Shown here piece after piece: positions 1-8,100 of a DNA stretch of 64,000 bases. Position 1 is the first letter of the stretch. Every line of letters begins with the position of its first letter. The stretch comes from Burkholderiaceae bacterium (lineage in GTDB: Bacteria > Pseudomonadota > Gammaproteobacteria > Burkholderiales > Burkholderiaceae_C). A program made the translations under genes and the position numbers. The notes under the pieces were generated by a model that worked only from the letters and a program-made list of their open reading frames with translations, did no database searches and was not told the origin of the DNA. Location of the stretch: the NCBI GenBank assembly GCA_024235895.1, contig JACKLM010000007.1:1-64000 (forward strand), given 5' to 3'.

Positions 1-1
1 G

Positions 2-322
2 ACGAGGTCCGACGCATCGGCTGGCGGCCACGCGGCCAGGGACCTGGCAAAGTCCTTGCGCCTGGCGAACCTTCCGGCGGCCGTGACGGCCTACGACCAA
101 CTGGTGCGCAATGCGCCGCAGGGCGTGTCGAGGGGCCCTGGCAGCGCGGTGGCGACGCTGGGCGAGGCACTCGGCCGAGGCAATGTCGGCGAGGCCAGGC
201 AGATCATGCCGGCCGCCATCCAGGAGCTCAGGACGGCGCGTCCGCCGTTCGTGGCCGGGCCGCCGGAGGACAAGACGACACTGCCCGTGAGGTTCGGCGG
301 ATCGCTGAGCGTGAAGGCCTGA
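2..322 (+). CDS. Partial hypothetical protein (3' end only)
   Basis: An open frame enters from the left edge and ends at TGA 320-322, giving about 106 residues. A TTG at 56 is only an internal possibility; the true start is outside the window. The tail is Ala/Gly/Pro/Arg-rich with an amphipathic stretch resembling TPR-like helices (TAYDQLV, ATLGEALGRG, EARQIMPAAI). I recognise no family. No downstream partner overlaps it, and the next gene begins 155 bases later. It could be a chance frame in GC-rich DNA, since the complementary strand is also open here, so confidence is low. Confidence 0.35.
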   Translation, partial: TRSDASAGGHAARDLAKSLRLANLPAAVTAYDQLVRNAPQGVSRGPGSAVATLGEALGRGNVGEARQIMPAAIQELRTARPPFVAGPPEDKTTLPVRFGGSLSVKA

Positions 323-432
323 AGAGCGCGCGCACCGCGCGATGGGGTCGGCCCCCATCGAGTTCTCTTGCGGCAAGCCCCAATGCCCACGCGGCGAGTG
401 CGCCTGCGCCCGGCGCGGCGCGGCGCCTTGGC

Positions 433-438
433 TACACT
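433..438 (+). promoter_or_regulatory. Candidate -10 element before DUF971-ubiE
   Basis: TACACT in the context GGCTACACT, 39 bases before the DUF971 start codon. The GGCTA(A/C)A(C)T pattern recurs in front of other genes in this window (TAAACT at 9595). No convincing -35 box is visible, so this rests on the -10 alone. Confidence 0.3.
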
Positions 439-477
439 CGTCGGCCAACGAATTTCCAGCGCCGACGCGCGTCCGCC

Positions 478-891
478 ATGTCCGCCTCCCCCGCCCACAC
501 GCCGCAGCCGACCGCGCTGACGGTGCACCAGTCCTCGCGCCAGCTCGAGGTTGCCTTCGACGACGGCGCGAGCTTTCGGATCCCGTTCGAGCTGATGCGC
601 GTGTACTCGCCGTCGGCCGAGGTGCAGGGCCACGGCCCGGGGCAGGAGGTGCTGCAGACCGGCAAGCGCGACGTGACGATCGAGACCATGGACCCGATCG
701 GCCACTACGCGGTGCAGCCGCACTTCAGCGACGGCCACGACAGCGGCATCTTCACCTGGCAGTACCTGTACCGGCTGGGCGCCGAGCAGGAGGCGCTGTG
801 GGCGCGCTACGAGCAGCGCCTGGCCGAGGCCGGGCTGGACCGCGACGCGCCGATGCAGGCCAAGGCCGGCAGCGCCTGCGGCAGCCACTGA
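478..891 (+). CDS. DUF971 (GBBH-like N-terminal domain) protein
   Basis: 137 residues with an ATG start. The whole protein is the DUF971 / gamma-butyrobetaine-hydroxylase N-terminal-like domain: a small beta-rich module with the pattern LxVxFDDGASFRIPFELMRVYSPSAE, and a C-terminal segment YAVQPHFSDGHDSGIFTWQYLY. It stands alone without the 2-oxoglutarate dioxygenase domain found in eukaryotic GBBH. It lies 37 bases before ubiE; this DUF971-ubiE order is common in Burkholderiales. The biochemical role of stand-alone DUF971 proteins is not settled, and a link to iron-sulfur or quinone metabolism is inference from context. Confidence 0.85.
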   Translation: MSASPAHTPQPTALTVHQSSRQLEVAFDDGASFRIPFELMRVYSPSAEVQGHGPGQEVLQTGKRDVTIETMDPIGHYAVQPHFSDGHDSGIFTWQYLYRLGAEQEALWARYEQRLAEAGLDRDAPMQAKAGSACGSH

Positions 892-928
892 GGCGTCCCT
901 CACGCCCAGCCCACGAGCACCGCACGCC

Positions 929-1660
929 ATGGCCACGACCCACTTCGGCTTCGAGACCGTCGACGCCGCCGAGAAGGCACGCCGCGTGCGCGGTGTCTTC
1001 GACTCGGTGGCGGGCAAGTACGACCTGATGAACGACCTGCTGTCCGGCGGGCTGCACCGCATCTGGAAGGCGTACACGGTGCAGGTGGCCGACCTGCGCC
1101 CGGGCGACCGGGTGCTGGACATCGCCGGCGGCACCGGCGACCTGGCGCGTGCGTTCGCGCCGCGCGTCGGCGCGCGGGGCATGGTGGTGCTGACCGACAT
1201 CAACGAGGCGATGCTGCGCGTCGGCCGCGACCGCCTGCTCGACGCGGGGCTGGCGCTGCCGACGGCGGTCTGCGACGCCGAGCGGCTGCCGTTCGCCGAC
1301 GCCGGCTTCGACCTCGTCAGCGTGGCCTTCGGGCTGCGCAACATGACGCACAAGGAGCGCGCGCTGGCCGAGATGGCGCGCGTGCTGCGCCCCGGCGGGC
1401 GGCTGCTGGTGCTGGAGTTCTCGCGCCCGGCCGAGCCGCTGCGCAAGCCCTACGATTTCTACTCGTTCAAGGTCATGCCGCTGATCGGCAAGTGGGTGGC
1501 GCGGGACGAGGCGAGCTACCGCTACCTGGCCGAGTCGATCCGCATGCACCCGGACCAGGCGACGCTGAAGGCGATGATGAAGGGCGCGGGCTTCGGGCAT
1601 GTCGACGTGCACGACATGGCCGGCGGCATTGTCGCGCTGCACGTGGGGATCAAGTGCTGA
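929..1660 (+). CDS. ubiE: Ubiquinone/menaquinone C-methyltransferase UbiE
   Basis: 243 residues, the usual length of UbiE. It is a class I SAM-dependent methyltransferase that adds the C-methyl group in ubiquinone (2-methoxy-6-polyprenyl-benzoquinol) and menaquinone synthesis. Visible signatures are the N-terminal VRGVFDSVAGKYDLMNDLLS, SAM motif I VLDIAGGTGDLA near residue 70, the acidic loop VLTDINEAML, and the UbiE-specific AFGLRNMTHKERAL followed by RPGGRLLVLEFS. The C terminus is HVGIKC. It overlaps the next gene by 7 bases and is probably co-transcribed with DUF971. The neighbouring prenyltransferase agrees with quinone synthesis at the membrane. Confidence 0.96.
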   Translation: MATTHFGFETVDAAEKARRVRGVFDSVAGKYDLMNDLLSGGLHRIWKAYTVQVADLRPGDRVLDIAGGTGDLARAFAPRVGARGMVVLTDINEAMLRVGRDRLLDAGLALPTAVCDAERLPFADAGFDLVSVAFGLRNMTHKERALAEMARVLRPGGRLLVLEFSRPAEPLRKPYDFYSFKVMPLIGKWVARDEASYRYLAESIRMHPDQATLKAMMKGAGFGHVDVHDMAGGIVALHVGIKC

Positions 1661-2130
1661 GCCTGGCCGCGCCGCTGCTCGGGCGGCTGGGTCGCGCGCG
1701 GCTGGCGCGGCGCGGCGCGACGCGGCGGGTTCGCCGTGCTGCGCCGCACGCGCTGCCGGCGGGGCTGGACGTCGAGGGCTTCCTGGCTGCGGCGCGCGAG
1801 CACTTCGTGCAGCTGCAGTCGGCGTGGGATGCGGGCGACGGCCCGCGGCTGGCGCAGCTGGCCACCGGCCCGCTGCTGGCCGACCTGCGCGCGCAGATCG
1901 ACGTGCGCGACGGACGCGTCGACCGCACCGAGGTGGTCGCGCTGCACGCCAGGCTGCTGGCGTTCGAGCCGGTCGGCGACGCGCTGGTGGCCAGCGTCGA
2001 GTTCAGCGGCCTGGTGCGCGAGCGGCCCGGCGCCGGCGCCGAGCGCTTCCGCGAGCTGTGGCTGCTGGCGCGGCTGGGGGCCGACGCCGATCCGCACTGG
2101 CGTCTGGCGCAGGTGCAGGCGCTGGCGTGA
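1654..2130 (+). CDS. Tim44-like domain protein
   Basis: 158 residues from GTG 1654, chosen because it overlaps the ubiE stop by 7 bases in the coupled style seen throughout the window. The N terminus is short and basic (RLGRARLARRGATRRVRR). The rest is a Tim44-like/NTF2-fold domain: FLAAAREHFVQLQSAWDAGD, a helix-turn LADLRAQIDVR, then beta strands ending in a WRLAQVQ motif. Bacterial Tim44-domain proteins commonly sit behind ubiE in betaproteobacteria. The exact role is unknown, possibly a lipid- or quinone-associated accessory factor. No signal peptide is evident, unlike some longer homologues, so an upstream start cannot be excluded. Confidence 0.75.
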   Translation: MLSLAAPLLGRLGRARLARRGATRRVRRAAPHALPAGLDVEGFLAAAREHFVQLQSAWDAGDGPRLAQLATGPLLADLRAQIDVRDGRVDRTEVVALHARLLAFEPVGDALVASVEFSGLVRERPGAGAERFRELWLLARLGADADPHWRLAQVQALA

Positions 2131-3065
2131 GACACCCTGCGGCGGGTGCGCCGGCGCTGCCCGCCGGGCGCAGCCCGCTGCGCGCGCTCGCGGCGGCGAT
2201 GCGGCCGCCGTTCCTGGCGCTGACGCCGGCCAGCGTGCTGCTGGGATGGGCCGCAGCCGGCTGGGCCGGGCACGCGGCCGGCGTCGAGCAGGCCTTGCCG
2301 GTGCTGGCGGGGGCGCTGGCGGCGCATGCGGCGGTCAACCTGCTCAACGAGTGGCACGACTTCCGCAGCGGGCTGGACGCGACGACGCAGCGCACCCGGT
2401 TCTCCGGCGGCAGCGGGGCGCTGCCGGCGCAGCCGGCGGCGGCCCCACTGATACTGGCCGCGGTGCTGGCGCTGCTGGTGCTGGCCGCCGCGATCGGGCT
2501 GTGGCTGATGGGGCGCCATGGCCCCGCGCTGTTGCCGATCGGCGCCGCCGGGCTGGCACTGGTGCTGGCCTACACGCCGTGGATCACGCGCCGTCCCTGG
2601 GTCTGCCTGCTGGCGCCGGGGCTGGGTTTCGGGCCGCTGATGGTGGCGGGCACCGCGGTGGCGTTGACGGGGCGGCATCTGGCGCCGGCGTGGGCGGCAT
2701 CGCTGGTGCCGCTGGCGCTGGTCAGCGGCCTGCTGCTGCTGAACCAGTTCCCGGACGTCGACGCCGACCGCGCCGCCGGCCGCCGCCACCTGCCGGCGCT
2801 GCGCGGGCGGGCGTGGGCGGCGCGGCTGCTGGTGGGGCTGCTCGCGGCGGCGTTCGCCGCCCTGGTCGCCGCGGTCGCCGCGGGGGTGCTGCCGCGCGGC
2901 AGCCTGCTGGCGCTGGCCGCACTGCCGCTGGCGGTGTCGGTCGCTCGCGGCGCGGTCCGTCACGCCGACGCGCCGCGCGCGCTGCCGCCGGTGATGGCAC
3001 GCAACGTGGCGCTGGTGCTGCTGGTGCCGCTGCTGATGGCGGGCGGCGGCGGGTTGTGGCGCTGA
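2127..3065 (+). CDS. UbiA/MenA-family prenyltransferase
   Basis: 312 residues from GTG 2127, whose codon overlaps the preceding stop (GTGA). It is a polytopic membrane protein of the UbiA superfamily with about eight hydrophobic segments. The first Asp-rich motif appears as NEWHDFRSGLDATT and the second as NQFPDVDADRAAGRRHLP, both matching the MenA-type pattern (N-D/E-x3-D-x3-G-x-D and D-x3-D-x3-G-K/R) that binds Mg2+-prenyl diphosphate. The absence of the UbiA form NDxxDxxxD points to a dihydroxynaphthoate-type or related aromatic prenyltransferase. Its place directly behind ubiE suggests quinone synthesis, but no men genes are in view, so the acceptor is undetermined. Confidence 0.82.
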   Translation: MRHPAAGAPALPAGRSPLRALAAAMRPPFLALTPASVLLGWAAAGWAGHAAGVEQALPVLAGALAAHAAVNLLNEWHDFRSGLDATTQRTRFSGGSGALPAQPAAAPLILAAVLALLVLAAAIGLWLMGRHGPALLPIGAAGLALVLAYTPWITRRPWVCLLAPGLGFGPLMVAGTAVALTGRHLAPAWAASLVPLALVSGLLLLNQFPDVDADRAAGRRHLPALRGRAWAARLLVGLLAAAFAALVAAVAAGVLPRGSLLALAALPLAVSVARGAVRHADAPRALPPVMARNVALVLLVPLLMAGGGGLWR

Positions 3066-3069
3066 CGAG

Positions 3070-3089
3070 CACTTGCATCGAGGCAAGTG
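3070..3089 (+). terminator. Hairpin after the quinone block
   Basis: Inverted repeat CACTTGC / GCAAGTG with a 6-base loop, starting 5 bases after the prenyltransferase stop. There is no T-run behind it, so termination would have to be helped by Rho or be partial. Confidence 0.35.
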
Positions 3090-3253
3090 AGAAGGGAGAT
3101 GGGCGCGCACGCGGGCGGCCGTGCCGTGCCGCCGTGCGGATCGGGCTTTCCGATGCCTCGATCCTCGTGCCTGCCGAAGCCTGACCCGGGACGCCGCGAC
3201 GGAGGGTCCCGGCCGGGATCCAGACGCTGACGGCATCCGTCGCCGGCTCGATT

Positions 3254-3269
3254 TAGCACGTATGTGCTA
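3254..3269. promoter_or_regulatory. Operator of the RHH/ParE module
   Basis: Perfect inverted repeat TAGCAC-GTAT-GTGCTA. Its right arm runs into a -10-like TACATT (3268-3273). The position, immediately before a ribbon-helix-helix antitoxin, is where such antitoxins repress their own promoter. Binding is inferred. Confidence 0.6.
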
Positions 3270-3295
3270 CATTCGCCATGAGTCGGAGCGAGCCT

Positions 3296-3580
3296 ATGTC
3301 CACCACCACCATCCGCATCGACGAAGATCTCAAGGAGCGGGTCGCCACCGCCGCCCGCCTTGCAGGCAAGACGGCGCACGCATTCATGCTCGAGGCCATC
3401 GAACAGACGGTCGAACAGGCCGAGATCGATGCGCAGTTCGATCGCCTGGCCGACGAGCGCTGGGTCGAGGTGCTGGCCGCGGGGAGGACCGTCGCGTGGG
3501 ATGACGCCAAGGCGTATCTCGAGGCGCGGCTACGGGGCGACAAGGCTCGCAGACCCACGGCGCACCGGCCGAGGCGTTGA
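3296..3580 (+). CDS. Ribbon-helix-helix (CopG/Arc-type) antitoxin
   Basis: 94 residues. ATG 3296 is preferred over ATG 3278 because GGAG lies 7 bases before it and the earlier ATG abuts the promoter. The N terminus TTTIRIDEDLKERV is the beta strand and first helix of an RHH DNA-binding fold, followed by AARLAGKTAHAFMLEAIEQ. The acidic C-terminal helix (EIDAQFDRLADERW) would wrap the toxin. It lies 8 bases before a ParE toxin and has a palindromic operator upstream. It should neutralise the toxin and autoregulate. Confidence 0.85.
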   Translation: MSTTTIRIDEDLKERVATAARLAGKTAHAFMLEAIEQTVEQAEIDAQFDRLADERWVEVLAAGRTVAWDDAKAYLEARLRGDKARRPTAHRPRR

Positions 3581-3588
3581 GAGGCCGC

Positions 3589-3888
3589 ATGCCGCGCATC
3601 GAATTGGCGCCGCAGGTTCTGGACGACTTCGACCGCTTCTTCGACCACCAGGCAGGCCACGGTATCGAGGACACGCCGCAGCGTTTTGCCGAGATCATCG
3701 AAGCGATCGACGTGCTGGCGCACAGCCCGCTGATCGGGCGCAAGGCCAGGGGCGGCAAGCGGGAGCTGGTGATCGGGCAGGCGCAGCGCGGCTACGTGGC
3801 GCTGTACCGCTACGTGCCCGACGTCGATACGGTGTTCGTCCTGGCCATTCGAAGCCAGCGCGAATCCGGATTCAAGCGATCCCGCTGA
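3589..3888 (+). CDS. RelE/ParE-family toxin
   Basis: 99 residues from ATG 3589, with GAGAGG as ribosome site; a TTG at 3577 would add four residues. The pattern is the RelE/ParE fold: IELAPQVLDDFDRFFDHQ, a helical hairpin, LAHSPLIGRKARGGKRELVI, the strand GYVALYRYVPDVDTVFVLAIRSQRESGF. The last part, with R-x-Y and a terminal IR(S/H)QRE, is usual for ParE/YoeB-like members. ParE toxins attack DNA gyrase while RelE toxins cleave mRNA, and the sequence alone does not decide which. It forms a toxin-antitoxin pair with the upstream RHH protein. Confidence 0.85.
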   Translation: MPRIELAPQVLDDFDRFFDHQAGHGIEDTPQRFAEIIEAIDVLAHSPLIGRKARGGKRELVIGQAQRGYVALYRYVPDVDTVFVLAIRSQRESGFKRSR

Positions 3889-4004
3889 GCAGCGGGCCAC
3901 GGGATTCACAAGGTCGCCATCGCGCGCGGGCGCTGACGATCGCCCCGGCTTGTGGCCTAATCGCGGGTTTGCCGATTCACCCTCGACCACGGGACCCACG
4001 CATC

Positions 4005-4169
4005 ATGGCGCGCAAGATCTTCACCGAAGCCGACCGCAAGGCCACCCCCCGCCCGGCACCGCCCAAGGGCGTCACCTTCAGCGCCGGCCATGGCCAGCGC
4101 GTGAGCCTGGAGCGCGGGCCCAACCACCGCAGCAAGAAGAACGCCGGCAAGCGCCCCCACCAGGGCTGA
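4005..4169 (+). CDS. Small basic protein of unknown function
   Basis: 54 residues starting MARKIFTEADRKATPRP and ending in a Lys/Arg/His-rich tail with NHRSKKNAGKRPHQG. Coding is supported by an ATG start, sensible composition and its own intergenic spaces on both sides, but there is no recognised domain. The charge pattern would fit nucleic-acid or ribosome binding. It lies 108 bases before the FmdB gene on the same strand. Nothing firmer can be said. Confidence 0.55.
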   Translation: MARKIFTEADRKATPRPAPPKGVTFSAGHGQRVSLERGPNHRSKKNAGKRPHQG

Positions 4170-4277
4170 GCGGCGCCGGCCCGCCGCTGCGCAGCGGCCC
4201 CGGGCGCGCGACCGCACCGGGGCCTGCACAGCGGCTGCGGTGCCGCGTGCCACGGCCTGTCTCAGACGGAGCCCTCC

Positions 4278-4508
4278 ATGCCGATTTACGAATACGCCTG
4301 CCGCGAATGCGGCCGCCGCTTCGAGACCCTGGTGCGCAGCGGCAGCGAGCCGGCCTGCCCCGGTTGCGGGTCGCAGGCGCTGGACAAGCAGCTGTCGGTC
4401 TTCGCCACCGCCAGCGTCGCCCCGGAGCGCGCGCCGGCGTTCGCCGGGCCCTGCGGCTCCTGCGGCCACCCGGACGGGCCGGGGGCGTGCGGCATGCCGC
4501 CGCATTGA
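4278..4508 (+). CDS. FmdB-family zinc-ribbon protein
   Basis: 76 residues. The N terminus MPIYEYACRECGRRFE followed by CPGCGS is the FmdB regulatory-protein signature: two CxxC knuckles making one zinc ribbon. The C-terminal third adds a second Cys-rich patch, CGSCGHPDGPGACGMPPH. Members are widespread small proteins named after a formamidase-operon regulator; a direct regulatory function is not established for most. The gene stands alone before a 676-base gene-free region that holds repeats. Confidence 0.88.
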   Translation: MPIYEYACRECGRRFETLVRSGSEPACPGCGSQALDKQLSVFATASVAPERAPAFAGPCGSCGHPDGPGACGMPPH

Positions 4509-4704
4509 AGCGAAGCCCCCACGCTGACTGCGTTCGAAGCCCCGGGAGGGGCACAGGCCTTCCTTGGCCCGGGCCCTCGGGAGGCCTGATACGCGTTTGC
4601 GTTCGATCGACAAGGACCGGGTTGGCGGCGATTGACCGCGGTTGGCACGTAGCCGCCAATTGGACTCCGTTGCCCCTCTGGTCTGACGTGCCACGAGTGC
4701 GCGA

Positions 4705-4873
4705 GCCGAGGGCGGCGGGTACCCTTGCCCTCCATGCCCGGCGACAGTGCCCCGGGCGCTCGCCAGGCACAAACAGTCCGCAGGACTGTTTGTGTCCGGG
4801 CTCGCTCCTCCGGGCCGGGCTGCGCCCGACCCTCCCCCTTTACTTCCGTGGAAGGGTGCCCGCCGACCTTGGC
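4705..4873 (-). repeat. Palindromic repeat unit A1 (long form)
   Basis: 169 bp bounded by a terminal inverted repeat: left arm from GCCGAGGGCGGCGGGTACCC, right arm ending GGGTGCCCGCCGACCTTGGC. Orientation is opposite to A2. It carries the extra module of about 70 bp also found in unit C, including a perfect 12-bp stem CACAAACAGTCC / GGACTGTTTGTG with a 3-base loop at 4768-4794. The central hairpin (about 4811-4833) keeps its shape with a different sequence and a GCA loop. Confidence 0.8.
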
Positions 4874-4920
4874 CTGCCACCGCCTTGGACTTCGACGGGC
4901 GAACACCACCGCAGTTGCCC

Positions 4921-5021
4921 GCCGAGGACAGCGGGTGCCCTTTCCCGTAAGTAGAGGAGGAGCCGGCGGCGCAAGCCGACGGCGGGGGACATGGAGGGAA
5001 AGGGCACCCGCTGGCCTCGGC
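4921..5021 (+). repeat. Palindromic repeat unit A2 (short form)
   Basis: 101 bp. Terminal inverted repeats 4921-4946 and 4996-5021 match at 25 of 26 positions. The centre has the conserved hairpin GCCGGCGGC-GCAA-GCCGACGGC, with one internal G/A mismatch and a GNRA-type loop. It follows A1 by 47 bases in inverted orientation. Confidence 0.85.
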
Positions 5022-5184
5022 CCGCTCGGTCATGGCACGCAAACGAAAGACAGGCCCCGACGACTGTCTGCAACGTGTCGTCCACGGCCGTTCGACCGCG
5101 GGCGCCAGTCGAGGGCTCGAACGCGATCCCGATTGAGGGCACTCCCGTCGCCCCGGACGGCGGCCGTTGCAGCGCGCCGCGGTG

Positions 5185-8100
5185 CTACCCGGCGACGACC
5201 TCGATACCGCGGATCTGCCCGGCCTGCGCGGTGGCCGCCGGGCGCGGCCAGCGAGCAGCATCCAGACGGTGCAGCAGCTCGGCCTCGCGTGCGCGCGCCA
5301 GCGCGACGTTGCCGATCTTGACGTGGCCGAAGCCGCGCATCGACAGCGGCAGCGCGGCGATCGCGGTCGCGGTGGCGAGTGTGGCCGGTGACAGCCGCGG
5401 CAGCAGCTCGGCCACGCGCGATTCGTACTGCTCGATCAGCGCGCGCTCCATGCGCCGCTCGTCGCTGCGGCCGAACAGGTCCCAGCGCGTGCCGCGCAGC
5501 CGCTTGCCACGCGCCAGCACGCGCAGCGCCGGCATCATCCACGGCCCCAGGCGGATCTTGCGCGGCGGCGCGCCGTCCTTCGCGCGCGAGACCAGCGGCG
5601 GCGCCATGTGGAATTCGAGCCCGATGTCGCCGTCGAACTGCGCGCGCAGGTCGCGCTCGAAGCGGCCGTCCGTGAACAGCCGCGCGACCTCGTACTCGTC
5701 CTTGTAGCTCATCAGCTTGAGCAGGCTGCGCGCGACGCTGCGCGTGAACGGCAGCGTGGCGTCGCGCCCCAGCGCCGACTCGGCGGCGCGCGCGCGCTCG
5801 ACGGTGGCGGCGAAGCGCGCGGCCCAGGCCTCGTCCTGCCAGGCCGCGAGCTCGGCGCGCGCGCGCTGCAGCAGCGCCTCCAGCGGCTCGTCGGCCGCCG
5901 CGGCGGCCGGGGCCGGCGCCCCGGCGCGCAGCGCGGCGATCGCCTGCGGGTCGCCGGCGGCCAGGCGCCCGAGCGAGAACGCGCGCCGGTTGGCCTCGAC
6001 CGCGACCCCGTTGAGCTCGATCGCACGCTCGAGCGCCTCCAGCCCGACCGGCACCAGGCCGAGCTGCCACGCATGGCCCAGCGCCAGCACGTTGGCCGTG
6101 ATCGTGTCGCCGAGGAACTCCTCGGCCAGCGTCTGGGCGTCGAAGGTGCGCAGCGCCTGCGGGTCGGCGTCGGCGCCGGCGGCGAAGCGCAGCTTGGCCA
6201 GCAGCGCCGGGACCTTCAGGCTGGCGTCGGGGTTCTTCAGCGATTCGGCCACCGGCACCTCGTGCACGTTGGCCAGGATCCGCGTGCGGCCGCGGCGCAC
6301 CGTGCCCAGCGCGTCGGCGCTGGCGCCGACGACGAGGTCGCAGGCGAGCACGGCGTCGGCCTGCTGGGTGTCGATGCGGACCTGGTTGAGCCGCTCGGGC
6401 CGGTCCGCCCAGCGCACGAAGCTCAGCACCGAGCCGCCCTTTTGCGCGAAGCCCATGAAGTCGAGCACGCTGGCGGCCTTGCCCTCGAGGTGGGCGGCCA
6501 TCGCGATCAGCGCGCCGACCGTCACGACGCCGGTGCCGCCGACGCCGGTCACGAGCAGGTCGTAGGGGCCGGTCCAGACGTGATCGGCCGGCCGCGGAAG
6601 CGCGGCGACATGGCGCAGGAAGTCCTCCTCGCCGCGGCCGAGCACGCCCGGCTTGCGCCGCAGCGTGCCGCCGGTGACGCCGACGAAGCTCGGGCAGAAG
6701 CCCTTGGCGCAGCTGTAGTCCTTGTTGCACGCACTCTGGTCGATGCGGCGCTTGCGCCCGAGCGGCGTCTCGTGCGGCAGCACGGCGACACAGTTGCTCT
6801 GCACGCCGCAGTCGCCGCAGCCCTCGCAGACATGCTCGTTGATGAAGAGGCGCAGCGCCGGGTCGTCGAGCTGGCCCTTCTTGCGCCGGCGGCGCTTCTC
6901 GGCGGCGCAGGTCTGCTCGTAGATCAGCACCGTGACACCGGCCAGCGTGCGCAGCCGGCGCTGCACGGCGTCGAGCTCGTCGCGGTGGTGGAAGCTCGTG
7001 CCGGCGGGGAAGCGCGACTTGATGGCGTCGTACTTGGCGATGTCGTCGCTGACGACGGCGACCTCGCGCACGCCCTCGCTCTCGACCTGGCGCGCGATCG
7101 CGTCGACGCTGAGCCGGCCGTCGACCGGCTGGCCGCCGGTCATCGCGACCGCGTCGTTGAACAGGATCTTGTAGGTGATCGTCGCGCCGGCGGCGACCGC
7201 CTGCCGGATCGCGAGGTAGCCCGAGTGGTAGTAGGTGCCGTCGCCGAGGTTCTGGAACACATGCTCGCGCTGGGTGAACATCGCGTGGCTGACCCAGTCG
7301 ACGCCCTCGCCGCCCATCTGGATCAGGCCGGCGGTGTCGCGGTCCATCCAGGTCGCCATCACATGGCAGCCGATGCCGGCGCCGGCCCGCGAGCCCTCGG
7401 GGACGCGGGTGCTGGTGTTGTGCGGGCAGCCAGCGCAGAAGTAGGGCACGCGCACGACGCGGTCGCCCTCGTTGGCGAGCAGCTCGGGCAGCGTGAAGTC
7501 GCGCACATGCTGCAGGTGGTCGCCCAGCGTCGCGTTGGCCGGGAAGTGCTCGGCGATCCAGTGCGCGACGATCTCGATCAGCCGCGACGGGCGCAGCTCG
7601 CCGACGTCGCTGACGAGAGGCCGGCCGGCGCGGTCGCGCTTGCCGACGATGACCGGCCGCGCGCCGGCCGGGGCGTTGTAGAACAGGTCGCGCAGCTGGG
7701 TCTCGACCACCGGGCCCTTCTCCTCGACGACGAGGATCTCCTGCAGCCCGTGCGCGAAGGCCTGCATGCGCGTGGTCTCGACGGGGAAGGTCAGCCCGAC
7801 CTTGTACAGCCGCACGCCGGCCTCGGCCAGCATCGCCGGCGTGATCTCGAGCCGGCGCAGCACCTCCATCAGGTCGTGGTGCGCCTTGCCGGCGGTGACG
7901 ATGCCGAAGCGCGCGCGCGGCGACTCGATCACCATGCGGTCGATCGAGTTGACGCGGGCGAAGGCGGCGACGGCGGCGAGCTTGTCCTTCAGCCGCGTCT
8001 CGATGCGCGGGCTCGGCAGGTCGGGCCAGCGGGTGTGCAGCCCGTCGGCCGGCGGCCGGTGGCCGGTGGCGGCGCGCACGGTGTCGGCGTCGGCCCAGGT

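Larger units (their letters stand above)
4509..5184. other. Gene-free region holding two palindromic repeat units
   Basis: No credible gene. 4509-4704 is unremarkable. 4705-5021 holds units A1 and A2 of the palindromic repeat family separated by 47 bases. 5022-5184 runs into the end of the oxidoreductase gene from the other strand. Open frames here are by-products of GC-rich inverted repeats. Confidence 0.7.

Noticed and set aside
91..1446. Minus-strand frame over DUF971 and ubiE
   Set aside because: Low-complexity Arg/Ser/Ala product opposite two recognised genes.
4725..5321. Several open frames across the repeat region
   Set aside because: They read through inverted repeats and give similar Arg/Pro-rich peptides in different frames; the sequence constraint is palindromic, not codon-like.
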